Shown piece by piece: positions 18,263-27,868 of a DNA stretch of 64,000 nucleotides. The stretch lies in assembly GCF_036320485.1 (NCBI RefSeq), contig NZ_CP132911.1, positions 1,984,001-2,048,000 of the forward strand, in the 5' to 3' direction. The position numbers were made by a program, and so were the translations under genes. How positions within the stretch are numbered: position 1 is the stretch's first letter; every line of letters starts with the position of its first letter. A model generated the notes under the pieces. That model was given only the letters and a program-made list of their open reading frames with translations, did not search any database and was not told the DNA's origin. Origin of the DNA: Dyella sp. A6. Lineage in GTDB: Bacteria; Pseudomonadota; Gammaproteobacteria; Xanthomonadales; Rhodanobacteraceae.

Positions 18263-21200
18263 ATGCCTGCGCCGCACCCACGAGCCCGCGTGAACCCTGT
18301 TTCCGACGCCCGATCGACCGCCCCCATCCAGCCCGGCCTGATGGTCGTCCATGGCAACCGGCTGGAGGACCTGCGTGACCTGCTGCTGACATGGTTGGCA
18401 CGGACCCCGCTGGCACCGCTCGAGAACGAACAGGTGCTGGTGCAGAGCAACGGCATCGCACAATGGTTGAAGCTGGCCCTCGCGCGTCCACCGGACGCGG
18501 GCGGCCTGGGCATCAGCGCGGCGGTCGACATGCAGTTGCCCGGCCGCTTCCTGTGGCAGGCGTACCGCGCCGTGCTCGGACCGGACGAAGTACCGGCGGC
18601 ATCGCCGTTCGACAAGTCGCGCCTGGCCTGGCGGCTGATGCGCCTGCTTCCAGCGCACCTCGACGAGGAAACCTTCAGCCCGCTACGCCACTTTCTGGAT
18701 GCCGATGACGGCACCGATGTCACGCGGCAGTTCCAGTTGGCGAACCAGATCGCTGACCTGTTCGACCAGTACCAGGTCTATCGCGCCGACTGGCTGGACG
18801 ATTGGGCCCATGGGCACGACGTGATGCGCGACGACCTGCGCCAGCGGCGCGAACCGCTGCCCATGTCGCAACGCTGGCAGGCCAAGCTATGGCGCCTGCT
18901 GCTGGCCGACCTGGCACCGGCCCAGCGGCACAGCCACCGCGCAGCGGTCCACCAGGCCTTTCTGGAACGCATGGGCACGCTGCACCGACGTCCGGCCACC
19001 CTGCCCCGCCGCATCGTCGTGTTCGGCATCTCGTCGCTACCGCAGCAGACGCTGGAAGTCCTGACCGGGCTGGGGCGCATCTGCCAGGTGCTGCTGCTGG
19101 TCACCAACCCGTGCCGGCATTACTGGGCCGACATCATCGAGGACCGCGAGCTGCTCATGGCCAGCCAGCGGCGCCAGGCCGGCAAGCCGGGGTTACCGAC
19201 CGAGCCGGACTACGCCGAACTGCATCTGCATGCCAATCCGCTGCTGGCGGCATGGGGCAAGCAGGGGCGCGACTACATCCGCTTGCTGGACAGCTTCGAC
19301 CGCCCGGACGCCTACCGCCCGCAGTTCGCCGCGCTGGGCCGCGACATCGACCTGTTCGACGACCCCGGTAGCGACAGCCTGCTGCACCAGGTCCAGCAGG
19401 CCGTGCTGGATCTGGAACCGCTGCCGCTCGATCCGGCCCGGCGTCAGGCATGGCGCGACAACGACGCTTCGTTGCGCTTCCATGTTGCGCACAATCCGCA
19501 ACGCGAGATCGAAATCCTGCACGACCAGCTGCTGGCGATGTTCGAGGCCGCCGAGCGGCGGGGCACGCCGCTGGCACCGCGCGACGTGATGGTGATGGTG
19601 CCGGACATCCAGACCTACACGCCGCACATCCAGGCGGTGTTCGGACGCCTGCCACCCGACGATCCGCGCTACCTGCCCTGCAGCATCGCCGATCGCCCCT
19701 CACGCGGCACCGCGCCATTGCTGGTAGCGCTGGAACACCTGCTGCGCCTGCCGGAGTCGCGCTTCAGCGTCGGCGAGATCCTCGACCTGCTTGACGCACC
19801 GGCACTGCGTCGCCGCTTCGGCCTGGACGACAACGATCTGCCCGTGCTGCGAAACTGGATCGAGGGCAGCGGCATCCGCTGGGGCCTCGATGGCGAACAG
19901 AAAACCCGTTTCGGCCTGCCGCCGCTGGAACAGAACAGCTGGCGCTTCGGCCTGCGCCGCATGCTGCTGGGCTATGCCGTCGGCGACGGTCCCTCGCTCG
20001 ACGGCATCGCTCCTCATGCCGATGTCGGCGGTCTCGAGGCGGCCCTGGTCGGCCCGCTCGACGCCCTGCTCGAGCGGCTGGAGCACCACGGGCAACAACT
20101 GGCGATGCCGGCAACGCCCGGGGCATGGTGCGTACACCTGCGCGCCCTGCTGGCCGACTTCTTCGACGCCGGCCGCGACGACGACGACCTGCTCCGGCTG
20201 GAACGCCTGGACGACGCGCTCGACCAGTGGGAACAGGCCTGCAGTGGCGCCGACTTCAGCGCTCCGCTGCCGCTGGCGGTCGTCCGCGAGCACTGGCTCG
20301 GCAGCATCGACGAGCACCGCCTGTCGCAACGCTTTCTAGGCGGCGCGATCAGTTTCGGCACGCTGCTGCCGATGCGCGCGATTCCGTTCCGCGTGGTCTG
20401 CCTGCTGGGCATGAACGACGGCGACTACCCGCGTCGCCAGCACGCGCCCGACATCGACCTGATGGCCCTGCCCGGCCAGCAACGGCCTGGCGACCGCTCG
20501 CGTCGCGAAGACGACCGCTACCTGTGGCTGGAAGCCCTGCTGTCCGCCCGCGAGACTCTGCATGTGAGCTGGGTCGGACGCAGCGCACGCGACAACAGCC
20601 CGCTGCCGCCATCGACCCTGGTCGGGCAGCTGCGCGACTACCTGGCCGCCGGCTGGCACTGCGCCGGCGACCATCCGGACGACCCGAAAGCTGGGCAACG
20701 CCTGCTCGACGCGCTGACCACCGACTACCCGTTGCAACCGTTCAGCCGTCGCTACTTCGAGACCGGCACCGGTCTTTTCACCTATGCCGCCGAATGGGCG
20801 CAGGCGCACCGCGCCGCATCGTCCACCGAGCACGCGCCACTGGCACCATGGGTACCCGAAACAGGTGTGGACCTCGGCCTGCTGCAGCGGTTTCTGCGCG
20901 CACCCGCCAGGACATTCTATGCCGAGCGACTACGGGTGAATTTCGCCAGCCTGGACGAGCTCGACGACGACAGCGAACCGTTTGCACTCGATGCGCTGCA
21001 ACGCCACGGCGTGACCGATGTCCTGCTGCGCACCGCGATCACCGAAGGCAACGATGCGCTGGCCGCCACGGCGATACGGCTGCGCGAAGAAGGCATCCTG
21101 CCGCCCGGCGATTTCGGCACGCTGGTCCTGGCGCCCATCGAGACGGCTGCCGCCCAGGCCGGCAGCGCCTGGCGCTCGCTCGTTGCGCGCTGGCCACAGG

Positions 21201-21778
21201 CGGCTGATGTCCGCGAGTTGCGCTACGAGGCCGACGGCCTGACGGTCGAGGACTGGCTCGGCGACCTGCGCCACGACGCTAACGACGGCCTCGTCCGGTT
21301 GATCGGCACGGCTAGCCCGCTGCTGGACAAGAACACGCCACGCTACGACAAGCTGCTGGACGCCTGGGTCGCGCACCTGCTGGGCAATGCCAACGGACTG
21401 CGACTGACCACGCATGTCGTCGCCCCGGATGCCACCGTTGAACTGATGCCGCTGCCCGTCGATGCAGCCAGCCGCCACCTCGATGCGTTGCTGGCCGGAC
21501 TGCGCCAGGGCATGCAGTCGCCACTGCCGATCGCGCGCCGCACCGCCTATGCCTGGCTGCTGGCCGAAGCGGATGGGAAGAAGCCCCCCTACGATGTGGC
21601 CCGCACGCGCTACGACCACAGTGACAGTGGCTGGAGTCATGGCGAGGTGGACAGCGATGCCTGCCTGGCCCGCGACTGGCCCGACTTCGCGCGTCTGCAC
21701 GCCGCCGGGTTCGAACGCTGGCTGCATCTGTATCGCCCGCTGCTGGATGCGGTGCAGACGACCGGACATACGCCATGA
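18263..21778 (+). CDS. recC: Exodeoxyribonuclease V subunit gamma (RecC)
   Basis: RecC is the non-catalytic subunit of RecBCD that splits the duplex and reads the Chi sequence on the 3' strand during double-strand-break repair. The 1171-residue protein has the expected length and family features: MVVHGNRLEDLRDLL near the N-terminus, VLVQSNGIAQWLKL, the VFGISSLPQQTLEVL segment, FGTLLPMRAIPFRVVCLLGM and a C-terminal RecC domain. The start is uncertain: ATG at 18263 is used, but GTG at 18251 is in frame and neither has a strong ribosome site. The stop overlaps the recB start by four bases (ATGA), giving the order recC-recB-recD. Confidence 0.95.
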   Translation: MPAPHPRARVNPVSDARSTAPIQPGLMVVHGNRLEDLRDLLLTWLARTPLAPLENEQVLVQSNGIAQWLKLALARPPDAGGLGISAAVDMQLPGRFLWQAYRAVLGPDEVPAASPFDKSRLAWRLMRLLPAHLDEETFSPLRHFLDADDGTDVTRQFQLANQIADLFDQYQVYRADWLDDWAHGHDVMRDDLRQRREPLPMSQRWQAKLWRLLLADLAPAQRHSHRAAVHQAFLERMGTLHRRPATLPRRIVVFGISSLPQQTLEVLTGLGRICQVLLLVTNPCRHYWADIIEDRELLMASQRRQAGKPGLPTEPDYAELHLHANPLLAAWGKQGRDYIRLLDSFDRPDAYRPQFAALGRDIDLFDDPGSDSLLHQVQQAVLDLEPLPLDPARRQAWRDNDASLRFHVAHNPQREIEILHDQLLAMFEAAERRGTPLAPRDVMVMVPDIQTYTPHIQAVFGRLPPDDPRYLPCSIADRPSRGTAPLLVALEHLLRLPESRFSVGEILDLLDAPALRRRFGLDDNDLPVLRNWIEGSGIRWGLDGEQKTRFGLPPLEQNSWRFGLRRMLLGYAVGDGPSLDGIAPHADVGGLEAALVGPLDALLERLEHHGQQLAMPATPGAWCVHLRALLADFFDAGRDDDDLLRLERLDDALDQWEQACSGADFSAPLPLAVVREHWLGSIDEHRLSQRFLGGAISFGTLLPMRAIPFRVVCLLGMNDGDYPRRQHAPDIDLMALPGQQRPGDRSRREDDRYLWLEALLSARETLHVSWVGRSARDNSPLPPSTLVGQLRDYLAAGWHCAGDHPDDPKAGQRLLDALTTDYPLQPFSRRYFETGTGLFTYAAEWAQAHRAASSTEHAPLAPWVPETGVDLGLLQRFLRAPARTFYAERLRVNFASLDELDDDSEPFALDALQRHGVTDVLLRTAITEGNDALAATAIRLREEGILPPGDFGTLVLAPIETAAAQAGSAWRSLVARWPQAADVRELRYEADGLTVEDWLGDLRHDANDGLVRLIGTASPLLDKNTPRYDKLLDAWVAHLLGNANGLRLTTHVVAPDATVELMPLPVDAASRHLDALLAGLRQGMQSPLPIARRTAYAWLLAEADGKKPPYDVARTRYDHSDSGWSHGEVDSDACLARDWPDFARLHAAGFERWLHLYRPLLDAVQTTGHTP

Positions 21779-24700
21779 ATGCGACGGCGCCCCTGCACCC
21801 GCTGCGCCTGCCGCTGACCGGTACCCAGCTGATCGAGGCCAGCGCCGGTACCGGCAAGACCTGGACCATCGCCGCGCTGTACCTGCGGCTGGTCCTGGGG
21901 CACGGCCAGGACACACCGAAACTGCCTGCGCAGATCCTGGTGATGACCTTCACCAAGGCCGCCACCGCCGAGCTGCGCGAACGTATCCGCGCCCGTCTGA
22001 CCGAGGCCGCCGCGGTCTTCCGCAGTGACCAGTCCGGCGATGACTTCCTGCGCGGCCTGCTCGCCGACTACCCCGACGCCGGATCGCGAGCCCATGCGGC
22101 CCGCCAACTCGAGCTGGCGGCGCAATGGATGGACGAGGCCGCCATTTTCACCATCCATGGCTGGTGCCAGCGCATGCTGGTGCAGCATGCCTTCGACAGC
22201 GGCGAGGCGACCGCCTCGGGCGGCATCGCCGACGAGGCGGAGCTGCTGGACGAGGCGGTGCGCGACTACTGGCGACGCTTCTTCTTTCTGCTGCAAGGCG
22301 GGGCCGTCGCTCTGGTCGCCCGGCTATGGAAAACCCCGCAGGACCTGCTGCACGATGTGATGCCGCTGCTGTCGCGTCCCGCCGGCAGCCTGCGTCTGGG
22401 CGGACGCCCGCTGCCGACCATCACCGATCCTGCTGCATTGCTGAGCGCACAGGCAACGTCCCTGCTCGAGGCGGAGGCCCGCGCACGCGAGGCCTGGCGC
22501 GCCGACATCGATGCCATCGAGGCGGCGCTGCAGGGGGCGGTGGACACCAGGATATTCCACGGCAACAAGGTCCGGGCCGCCGACCTGCCCGGACGCCTCG
22601 CCAGCCTGCGCGACTGGGCACACGGCGCCAGCATCGACGACGACACGCTGGAACGTTTCACCCAGCATCGTCTCGACGCGTCGGTCAATGCGAACAGGAC
22701 CGCACCGACGCATGCGGCCTTTGCCGCCATCGGCCAACTGCTCGCCGTCCGGGACGAGGCCGGATCACTGGCGCCGCCGCTGCTGGCCCACGCGGCGCCG
22801 TGGATCGACGCACGTCTGGACGACGCACGAAGACAGCGCGCCCAGCTCGGCTACGACGACATGCTGAAGCGGCTCGACACCGCACTGCATGGCCGCAACG
22901 GCGACACCTTCGCGCACACGCTCGCCCGGCAGTACCCGGTGGCCCTGGTCGACGAATTCCAGGACACCGATCCACTGCAATGGCGCATCCTGCATCGCCT
23001 GTATGTCCGCCATGCAGACACCGCGCTGCTGCTGATCGGCGACCCCAAGCAGGCCATCTACGGTTTCCGCGGGGCGGACATCCACACCTACCTGCACGCG
23101 CGCCTCAGCGCCGCCAGGCCCACCTGGACGCTGGACACCAATTACCGCTCCACCGATGCGCTGGTCAAAGCGGTCAACCGCGTCTTCGAGCATGCGGACA
23201 CACATCCGGAGGGTGCTTTCGGCTTCGGCAAGGCCCTGCCTTTCAGCGGCGTGCGCGCGCACGACCGTGACGATCATCTGCTGCTCGACGGCGTCCCGCT
23301 GACCGCGATGCAGATGGCGGTTCTGCCATCCGACGCACCGCTGGGCATGCCGGCCTATCGCGAACAAAGCGCCGCGCATGCGGCAGCCCGGATCGTGCAC
23401 TGGCTGGACAAGGCGCAGGCCGGCAAATGCGGCTTCAGCGGCAAGGACGGTCGTTTCACGCCACTGAAGCCCGGCGACATCGCGATCCTGGTGCGCGACC
23501 GGCATGACGCCGATACCATGCGCAAGGCACTGCGCGAACGCGGGCTGGCCCATGTGTATCTGTCCGACAACCAGTCGGTGTTCGCCTCGGCCGAAGCCGC
23601 CGACCTGCTGCGCTGGCTGCATGCCTGCGCCAACCCCGCCAGCGACCGCGCCATGCGCACCGCACTGGCCACGCCGAGCATGGGCTGGAGCCTGGCCGAG
23701 CTGGACCGCCTGAACCTCGACGAGCCGCACTGGGAACACTGCAACGAACAATTCCGCCAGCTTCACGAGCTGTGGCTGCGCCAGGGTGTGCTGGCGATGC
23801 TGCACGAACTGATGCACCGGTTCGACCTGCCGGCCCGCCTGCTTGCACGCCGTGGCGGCGAGCGCGCCCTGACCAACCTGCTGCACCTGGCGGAACTGCT
23901 GCAGCAGGCCGCCACCGGGCTGGACGGCGAGCAGGCGCTGATCCGCCACCTCGCCACGCACATCGCCCGCCCAGGCCACGGCAAGGCCGCCGAGGAGCAG
24001 GTCGTGCGCCTGGAAAGCGAGGCCGACCTGATCAAGGTCGTGACCATCCACAAGTCCAAGGGACTCGAATACCCGGTGGTGCTGCTGCCGTTTGTCTGCG
24101 GCTATCGCGAAACGAAGCGCGACAGCGGGCTGCTCTGGCACGATCGCGAAGGCATGGCGCATTTCGACCTGAGTCCCGATCCGGCCGCGTGGTTGCAGGC
24201 CGAACGCGAGCGACTGCAGGAAGACCTGCGCCTGCTCTACGTGGCCCTGACCCGCGCCCGCCATCTGTGCTGGCTGGGTATCGCCTGCCTCAAAGACGGC
24301 GCGAAGAAGGACAGCGGACTGCACAAGTCGGCCTTCGGCTACGTGCTTGGCGGCGCACAGAGCATCGCGCCGGACGACCTGTTGCCGAAAGTGCTCGCCC
24401 TATGCGACGGGCAGCCCTTCATGGCGGTGGAAACGCTCGACGAACCGGCCTCGACGCAGCGCCATGTTCCGTCGGCCGACACCCTGCCGATGCATGCCGC
24501 CCGCCCGTGCACCCTGCCATCGCGTACACCCTGGTGGATCGCCAGCTACAGCGCACTCGCGCACACCGACACCCCGACCGAACCGGCTGCCCCGGAGACG
24601 GCCGGGCAAGCCACCCTTGCCGAGAGCAGCATCGAAATCGATGCATCGCCCGGCATCGCGATCACCGCAACGCCACAAGGCATGCATGCCTTCCCGCGTG

Positions 24701-25428
24701 GCGCCGCACCCGGCACCTTCCTGCATGATCTGCTGGAAGCCTGCGCCGACGAAGGCTTCGCCCGCGCCGCCGAGCCTTCCGCCGCGATCCGCGACGCCAT
24801 CGCCCGACGCTGTCAAAAGCGTGGCTGGCAGGCATGGATCAAGCCATTGACGGACTGGTTGCCGGCCTTGCTGCGTACCCCACTGGCATGCCTGGGTGCG
24901 CCACCGGTAGCGCTGGCCGGGCTGACCGACAGCTGCCGTTACCGCGCCGAACTGGAGTTCTGGTTCGAAGCCCATCACGTCGACACCCATGCGCTCGACC
25001 GCCTGGTAACCCGCTACACCCTCGGCGGTGTGCACCGGCCGCCGCTTTCGGCAACTCTCGTCAACGGCCTGCTGAAAGGATTCATCGACCTGGTGTTCGA
25101 GCACGACGGCCGCTGGTACGTGGCCGACTACAAGTCCAACTGGCTCGGTCCGGATGCGACGGCCTACACCGCTGACGCCATGCGCACATCCGTCTTGCAG
25201 GCCCGCTACGACCTGCAGTACGCCATTTACAGTCTGGCCCTGCACCGGCAGCTGCGGGCACGCCTGCCCGACTACGACTACGACCGGCACATGGGCGGCG
25301 TGCTTTATCTGTTCCTGCGCGGCGTCGATGCCGATGGACACGGCGTGCACCACGAACGCCTGCCGCGCCGGTTAATCGAGGCTCTGGACGCGCTGTTCGC
25401 CGGCCACGGAGAGCAGCATGACGCGTGA
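21775..25428 (+). CDS. recB: Exodeoxyribonuclease V subunit beta (RecB)
   Basis: RecB is the 3'-5' helicase and the only nuclease of RecBCD. The 1217-residue sequence has the UvrD-type helicase: Walker A EASAGTGKTWTI (residues about 21-32), MTFTKAATAELRER, VDEFQDTDPLQWRI, GDPKQAIYGFRGAD, and the C-terminal helicase motifs VVTIHKSKGLEYPVVLLP and LLYVALTRARH. A RecB-family nuclease domain follows, with catalytic Asp and Lys in WYVADYKSNW near residue 1117. All key motifs look intact. Translation is coupled to recC through an ATGA overlap, and the 3' end overlaps recD by 11 bases. Confidence 0.97.
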   Translation: MNATAPLHPLRLPLTGTQLIEASAGTGKTWTIAALYLRLVLGHGQDTPKLPAQILVMTFTKAATAELRERIRARLTEAAAVFRSDQSGDDFLRGLLADYPDAGSRAHAARQLELAAQWMDEAAIFTIHGWCQRMLVQHAFDSGEATASGGIADEAELLDEAVRDYWRRFFFLLQGGAVALVARLWKTPQDLLHDVMPLLSRPAGSLRLGGRPLPTITDPAALLSAQATSLLEAEARAREAWRADIDAIEAALQGAVDTRIFHGNKVRAADLPGRLASLRDWAHGASIDDDTLERFTQHRLDASVNANRTAPTHAAFAAIGQLLAVRDEAGSLAPPLLAHAAPWIDARLDDARRQRAQLGYDDMLKRLDTALHGRNGDTFAHTLARQYPVALVDEFQDTDPLQWRILHRLYVRHADTALLLIGDPKQAIYGFRGADIHTYLHARLSAARPTWTLDTNYRSTDALVKAVNRVFEHADTHPEGAFGFGKALPFSGVRAHDRDDHLLLDGVPLTAMQMAVLPSDAPLGMPAYREQSAAHAAARIVHWLDKAQAGKCGFSGKDGRFTPLKPGDIAILVRDRHDADTMRKALRERGLAHVYLSDNQSVFASAEAADLLRWLHACANPASDRAMRTALATPSMGWSLAELDRLNLDEPHWEHCNEQFRQLHELWLRQGVLAMLHELMHRFDLPARLLARRGGERALTNLLHLAELLQQAATGLDGEQALIRHLATHIARPGHGKAAEEQVVRLESEADLIKVVTIHKSKGLEYPVVLLPFVCGYRETKRDSGLLWHDREGMAHFDLSPDPAAWLQAERERLQEDLRLLYVALTRARHLCWLGIACLKDGAKKDSGLHKSAFGYVLGGAQSIAPDDLLPKVLALCDGQPFMAVETLDEPASTQRHVPSADTLPMHAARPCTLPSRTPWWIASYSALAHTDTPTEPAAPETAGQATLAESSIEIDASPGIAITATPQGMHAFPRGAAPGTFLHDLLEACADEGFARAAEPSAAIRDAIARRCQKRGWQAWIKPLTDWLPALLRTPLACLGAPPVALAGLTDSCRYRAELEFWFEAHHVDTHALDRLVTRYTLGGVHRPPLSATLVNGLLKGFIDLVFEHDGRWYVADYKSNWLGPDATAYTADAMRTSVLQARYDLQYAIYSLALHRQLRARLPDYDYDRHMGGVLYLFLRGVDADGHGVHHERLPRRLIEALDALFAGHGEQHDA

Positions 25429-27355
25429 CCTGCTTTTGAAAAGTCTGGCCGAGGCAGAGAGCTCGGGTATCCTGCGCCCGCTCGACCTGGCCTTCGCTCG
25501 CTTTCTGGCGCAGATCGACGCGCAGGCACCACCCGCGCTGCTGCTGTACGCAGCGCTGGCCAGCCGGCAGCTGGCCGATGGCCATCTGTGTCTGGACCTG
25601 CAGGCGCTACCGTCCCTGCCCGACCGGAAGACCTGGCCGTCGACGTGGCACACGCTGCTGGCCGAGCCCCCCGTGCTTTCATCGCTGCTGGCCGATGCCA
25701 GCGGCCTGCCGGCAGCGGCCCCGCTGGTGCTCGATGGCCAGCGCCTTTACCTGCGTCGCTACTGGAATCACGAGTGCGACGTCGCCGCCGCGATCAGTGA
25801 CCGGCTGCAACAGCCCATAGCTTTGGCGCAAAGCTTCCGCACCGAACTGGACCGGCTGTTTCTGGCCAACCCGGCAGGGCCGGCCGATTGGGCACGCGTC
25901 GCCTGCGCACTGGCTGCACGTGGTGCCTTCAGCGTGATCACTGGCGGCCCAGGCACCGGTAAGACCACCACCGTGGTACGCCTGCTCGGCCTGCTGCAGA
26001 CCCTGCACCTGCGCGATCACGACCGTCCGCTGCGCATCCGCCTGGCCGCGCCCACCGGCAAGGCCGCCGCCAGACTCAACGCCTCCATCGCCGCCCAGCT
26101 CGAACAGCTGAATGTCAGCGATGCCGTGCGCGCGTCGATCTCGCCCCGCGTCGATACCCTGCACCGTCTGCTCGGCGCCCGCAGCGGCAGCCGTCGCTAT
26201 CGCCATCATCGTGCTCAGCCGCTGCACCTGGATGTACTGGTCGTCGACGAGGCGTCGATGATCGACCTGGAAATGATCGCCGCGGTGCTCGACGCGCTGC
26301 CGCCCCATGCCCGCCTTGTGCTGCTGGGCGACAAGGATCAGCTCTCCTCGGTCGAGGCCGGCGCGGTGCTCGGCGACCTGTGCCATCGGGCCGATGCCGG
26401 TCACTACGACGCGCAGACCGCCGCCTGGCTGCACGATGCCGGTTGCGCAGACATCGGCACGTTCGTGCGTGACGACGCCCGACCGCTGGACCAGCACGTC
26501 GCCATGTTGCGCCACAGCCACCGTTTTACCGCGGACAGCGGGATCGGCCAGTTGGCCAGGGCGGTCAATGCCGGTGAGCTGGATACGGTGCGGCAGCTGC
26601 TCGCGACGACGCACGAGGATATCGCCTGGCATGCCGATGCATCCTCGATCCTGGACATCGCGATCGACGGTCATGCCGGTGTCGCCACCACAAGCCCGCC
26701 ACCGTCAGGCTATCGCCATTACCTGGAGCTGCTCCGTCGCAGCCGCCCCGCTCCCGATGCACACGAAAGCGCCTATGTGGCCTGGGCCGACGAGGTTCTA
26801 CAGGCCTATGCCCGGTTCCAGTTGCTGTGCGCACTGCGCAACGGACCGTTCGGCACGCAGATGCTCAACCAGCGCATCGCCAACGCACTGCTTGCCGCAG
26901 GCCTGATTGAATCCGGGCATGGCTGGTACGAGGGCCGCCCGGTGATGGTCCTGCGCAACGACTACACGCTGGGCCTGATGAATGGCGACGTGGGCATCGC
27001 CCTGCGCCGACCCGACCGGCACGGTACGCCGCGCCTGCATGTGGCGTTTCCGGACACCCGCAGCGAAGCCGCCTCACGCGTGCGCTTCGTGCTGCCGTCG
27101 CGACTCGAGGAGATCGACACCGTCTTCGCCATGACGGTGCACAAGTCGCAGGGCTCGGAATTCAGTCACGCCGCCCTGCTGCTGCCGGATGCACCGGAAT
27201 CCACGGTGGTGCGCGAACTGCTCTACACGGGTATCACCCGTGCAAAGCATCACATCAGCCTGGTCGGTTCGGCCGCTGCCATCGAACACGCCGTGCGTCA
27301 TCGGCAGCGGCGCCACACCGGACTGGCCATGCGCCTCGGCATCGCCCAGTCCTAG
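25418..27355 (+). CDS. recD: Exodeoxyribonuclease V subunit alpha (RecD)
   Basis: RecD is the 5'-3' superfamily 1 helicase of RecBCD. The 645-residue protein has Walker A GGPGTGKTTTVVRL (about residues 176-189), APTGKAAARL, LVVDEASMIDL, LGDKDQLSSVEAG and the C-terminal VHKSQGSEF and LLYTGITRAK motifs. A GGAG site precedes the ATG at 25418, which lies inside the end of recB. The N-terminal region (1-110) is the RecB-contacting part. The gene completes a three-gene operon whose subunits act as one heterotrimer on double-strand ends. Confidence 0.96.
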   Translation: MTRDLLLKSLAEAESSGILRPLDLAFARFLAQIDAQAPPALLLYAALASRQLADGHLCLDLQALPSLPDRKTWPSTWHTLLAEPPVLSSLLADASGLPAAAPLVLDGQRLYLRRYWNHECDVAAAISDRLQQPIALAQSFRTELDRLFLANPAGPADWARVACALAARGAFSVITGGPGTGKTTTVVRLLGLLQTLHLRDHDRPLRIRLAAPTGKAAARLNASIAAQLEQLNVSDAVRASISPRVDTLHRLLGARSGSRRYRHHRAQPLHLDVLVVDEASMIDLEMIAAVLDALPPHARLVLLGDKDQLSSVEAGAVLGDLCHRADAGHYDAQTAAWLHDAGCADIGTFVRDDARPLDQHVAMLRHSHRFTADSGIGQLARAVNAGELDTVRQLLATTHEDIAWHADASSILDIAIDGHAGVATTSPPPSGYRHYLELLRRSRPAPDAHESAYVAWADEVLQAYARFQLLCALRNGPFGTQMLNQRIANALLAAGLIESGHGWYEGRPVMVLRNDYTLGLMNGDVGIALRRPDRHGTPRLHVAFPDTRSEAASRVRFVLPSRLEEIDTVFAMTVHKSQGSEFSHAALLLPDAPESTVVRELLYTGITRAKHHISLVGSAAAIEHAVRHRQRRHTGLAMRLGIAQS

Positions 27356-27358
27356 CCG

Positions 27359-27377
27359 GCCGGGCTGAGCGCCCGGC
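27359..27377. terminator. Hairpin between convergent recD and pilE
   Basis: GCCGGGC (27359-27365) pairs with GCCCGGC (27371-27377) around TGAGC. It lies directly after the recD stop and just downstream of the pilE stop on the other strand, so it could serve both transcripts. No T-run is present. Confidence 0.45.
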
Positions 27378-27388
27378 AAACGGCAGGC

Positions 27389-27868
27389 TTACCAGCAGGT
27401 ATCAGGCGTGGTGGGCGTGCGTGCGCCGGTCTGGCTCAGGGTCAGCGTCCCGCAGGTCGTGTCGTTCTGCTGCTGGCCATTGATCGGCGTCGCCTGCAGG
27501 ACATAGGCCGTGGACGAGCTGGATGCCAGCGTGTAGTCGTAGAAATCACCGGTCTGCGATGTCGATTCGCAGTCGAGGGTCGGCAGGGACAACGCGTTGC
27601 CGCTCGAATCCAGATAGCTGAGGTTGGTGGTGTAGTAACGCTCCATGTAGTTCGCGTATTCGGACAGGCAGCCTTCCGCCGCCACGCGGTGCGTCTTCGT
27701 CATGTAGGACACGTAGGACGGATAGGCGATCGCCATCAGGATCGCGATGATCGCCACCACGATCATCAGCTCGATCAAGGTGAAGCCGGCCCAGCCACGA
27801 AGGCATGCCACCGTTCGCGACAGAGCCGCCGGACGCCCCGATGATGTGGTTCGCGTACTCATGTTCAT
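27389..27868 (-). CDS. pilE: Type IV minor pilin PilE
   Basis: The start at 27868 overlaps the pilY1 stop (ATGA) and has AGGAG upstream. The product (159 residues) carries a long 28-residue leader ending GWAG, cleaved before FTLIELMIVVAIIAILMAIA. Glu5 and the hydrophobic helix of type IV pilins are intact, followed by a globular domain with cysteines for a disulfide (GCLSEYANY, TLDCES and a C-terminal DTCW). PilE-type minor pilins (Pseudomonas PilE, related to ComP/PilA) join the FimT-PilV-PilW-PilX initiation complex at the pilus tip. It is the last gene of the operon, immediately after pilY1, as in Pseudomonas. It might be called a general PilE/PilA-like pilin by other annotators. Confidence 0.88.
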   Translation of the reverse strand: MNMSTRTTSSGRPAALSRTVACLRGWAGFTLIELMIVVAIIAILMAIAYPSYVSYMTKTHRVAAEGCLSEYANYMERYYTTNLSYLDSSGNALSLPTLDCESTSQTGDFYDYTLASSSSTAYVLQATPINGQQQNDTTCGTLTLSQTGARTPTTPDTCW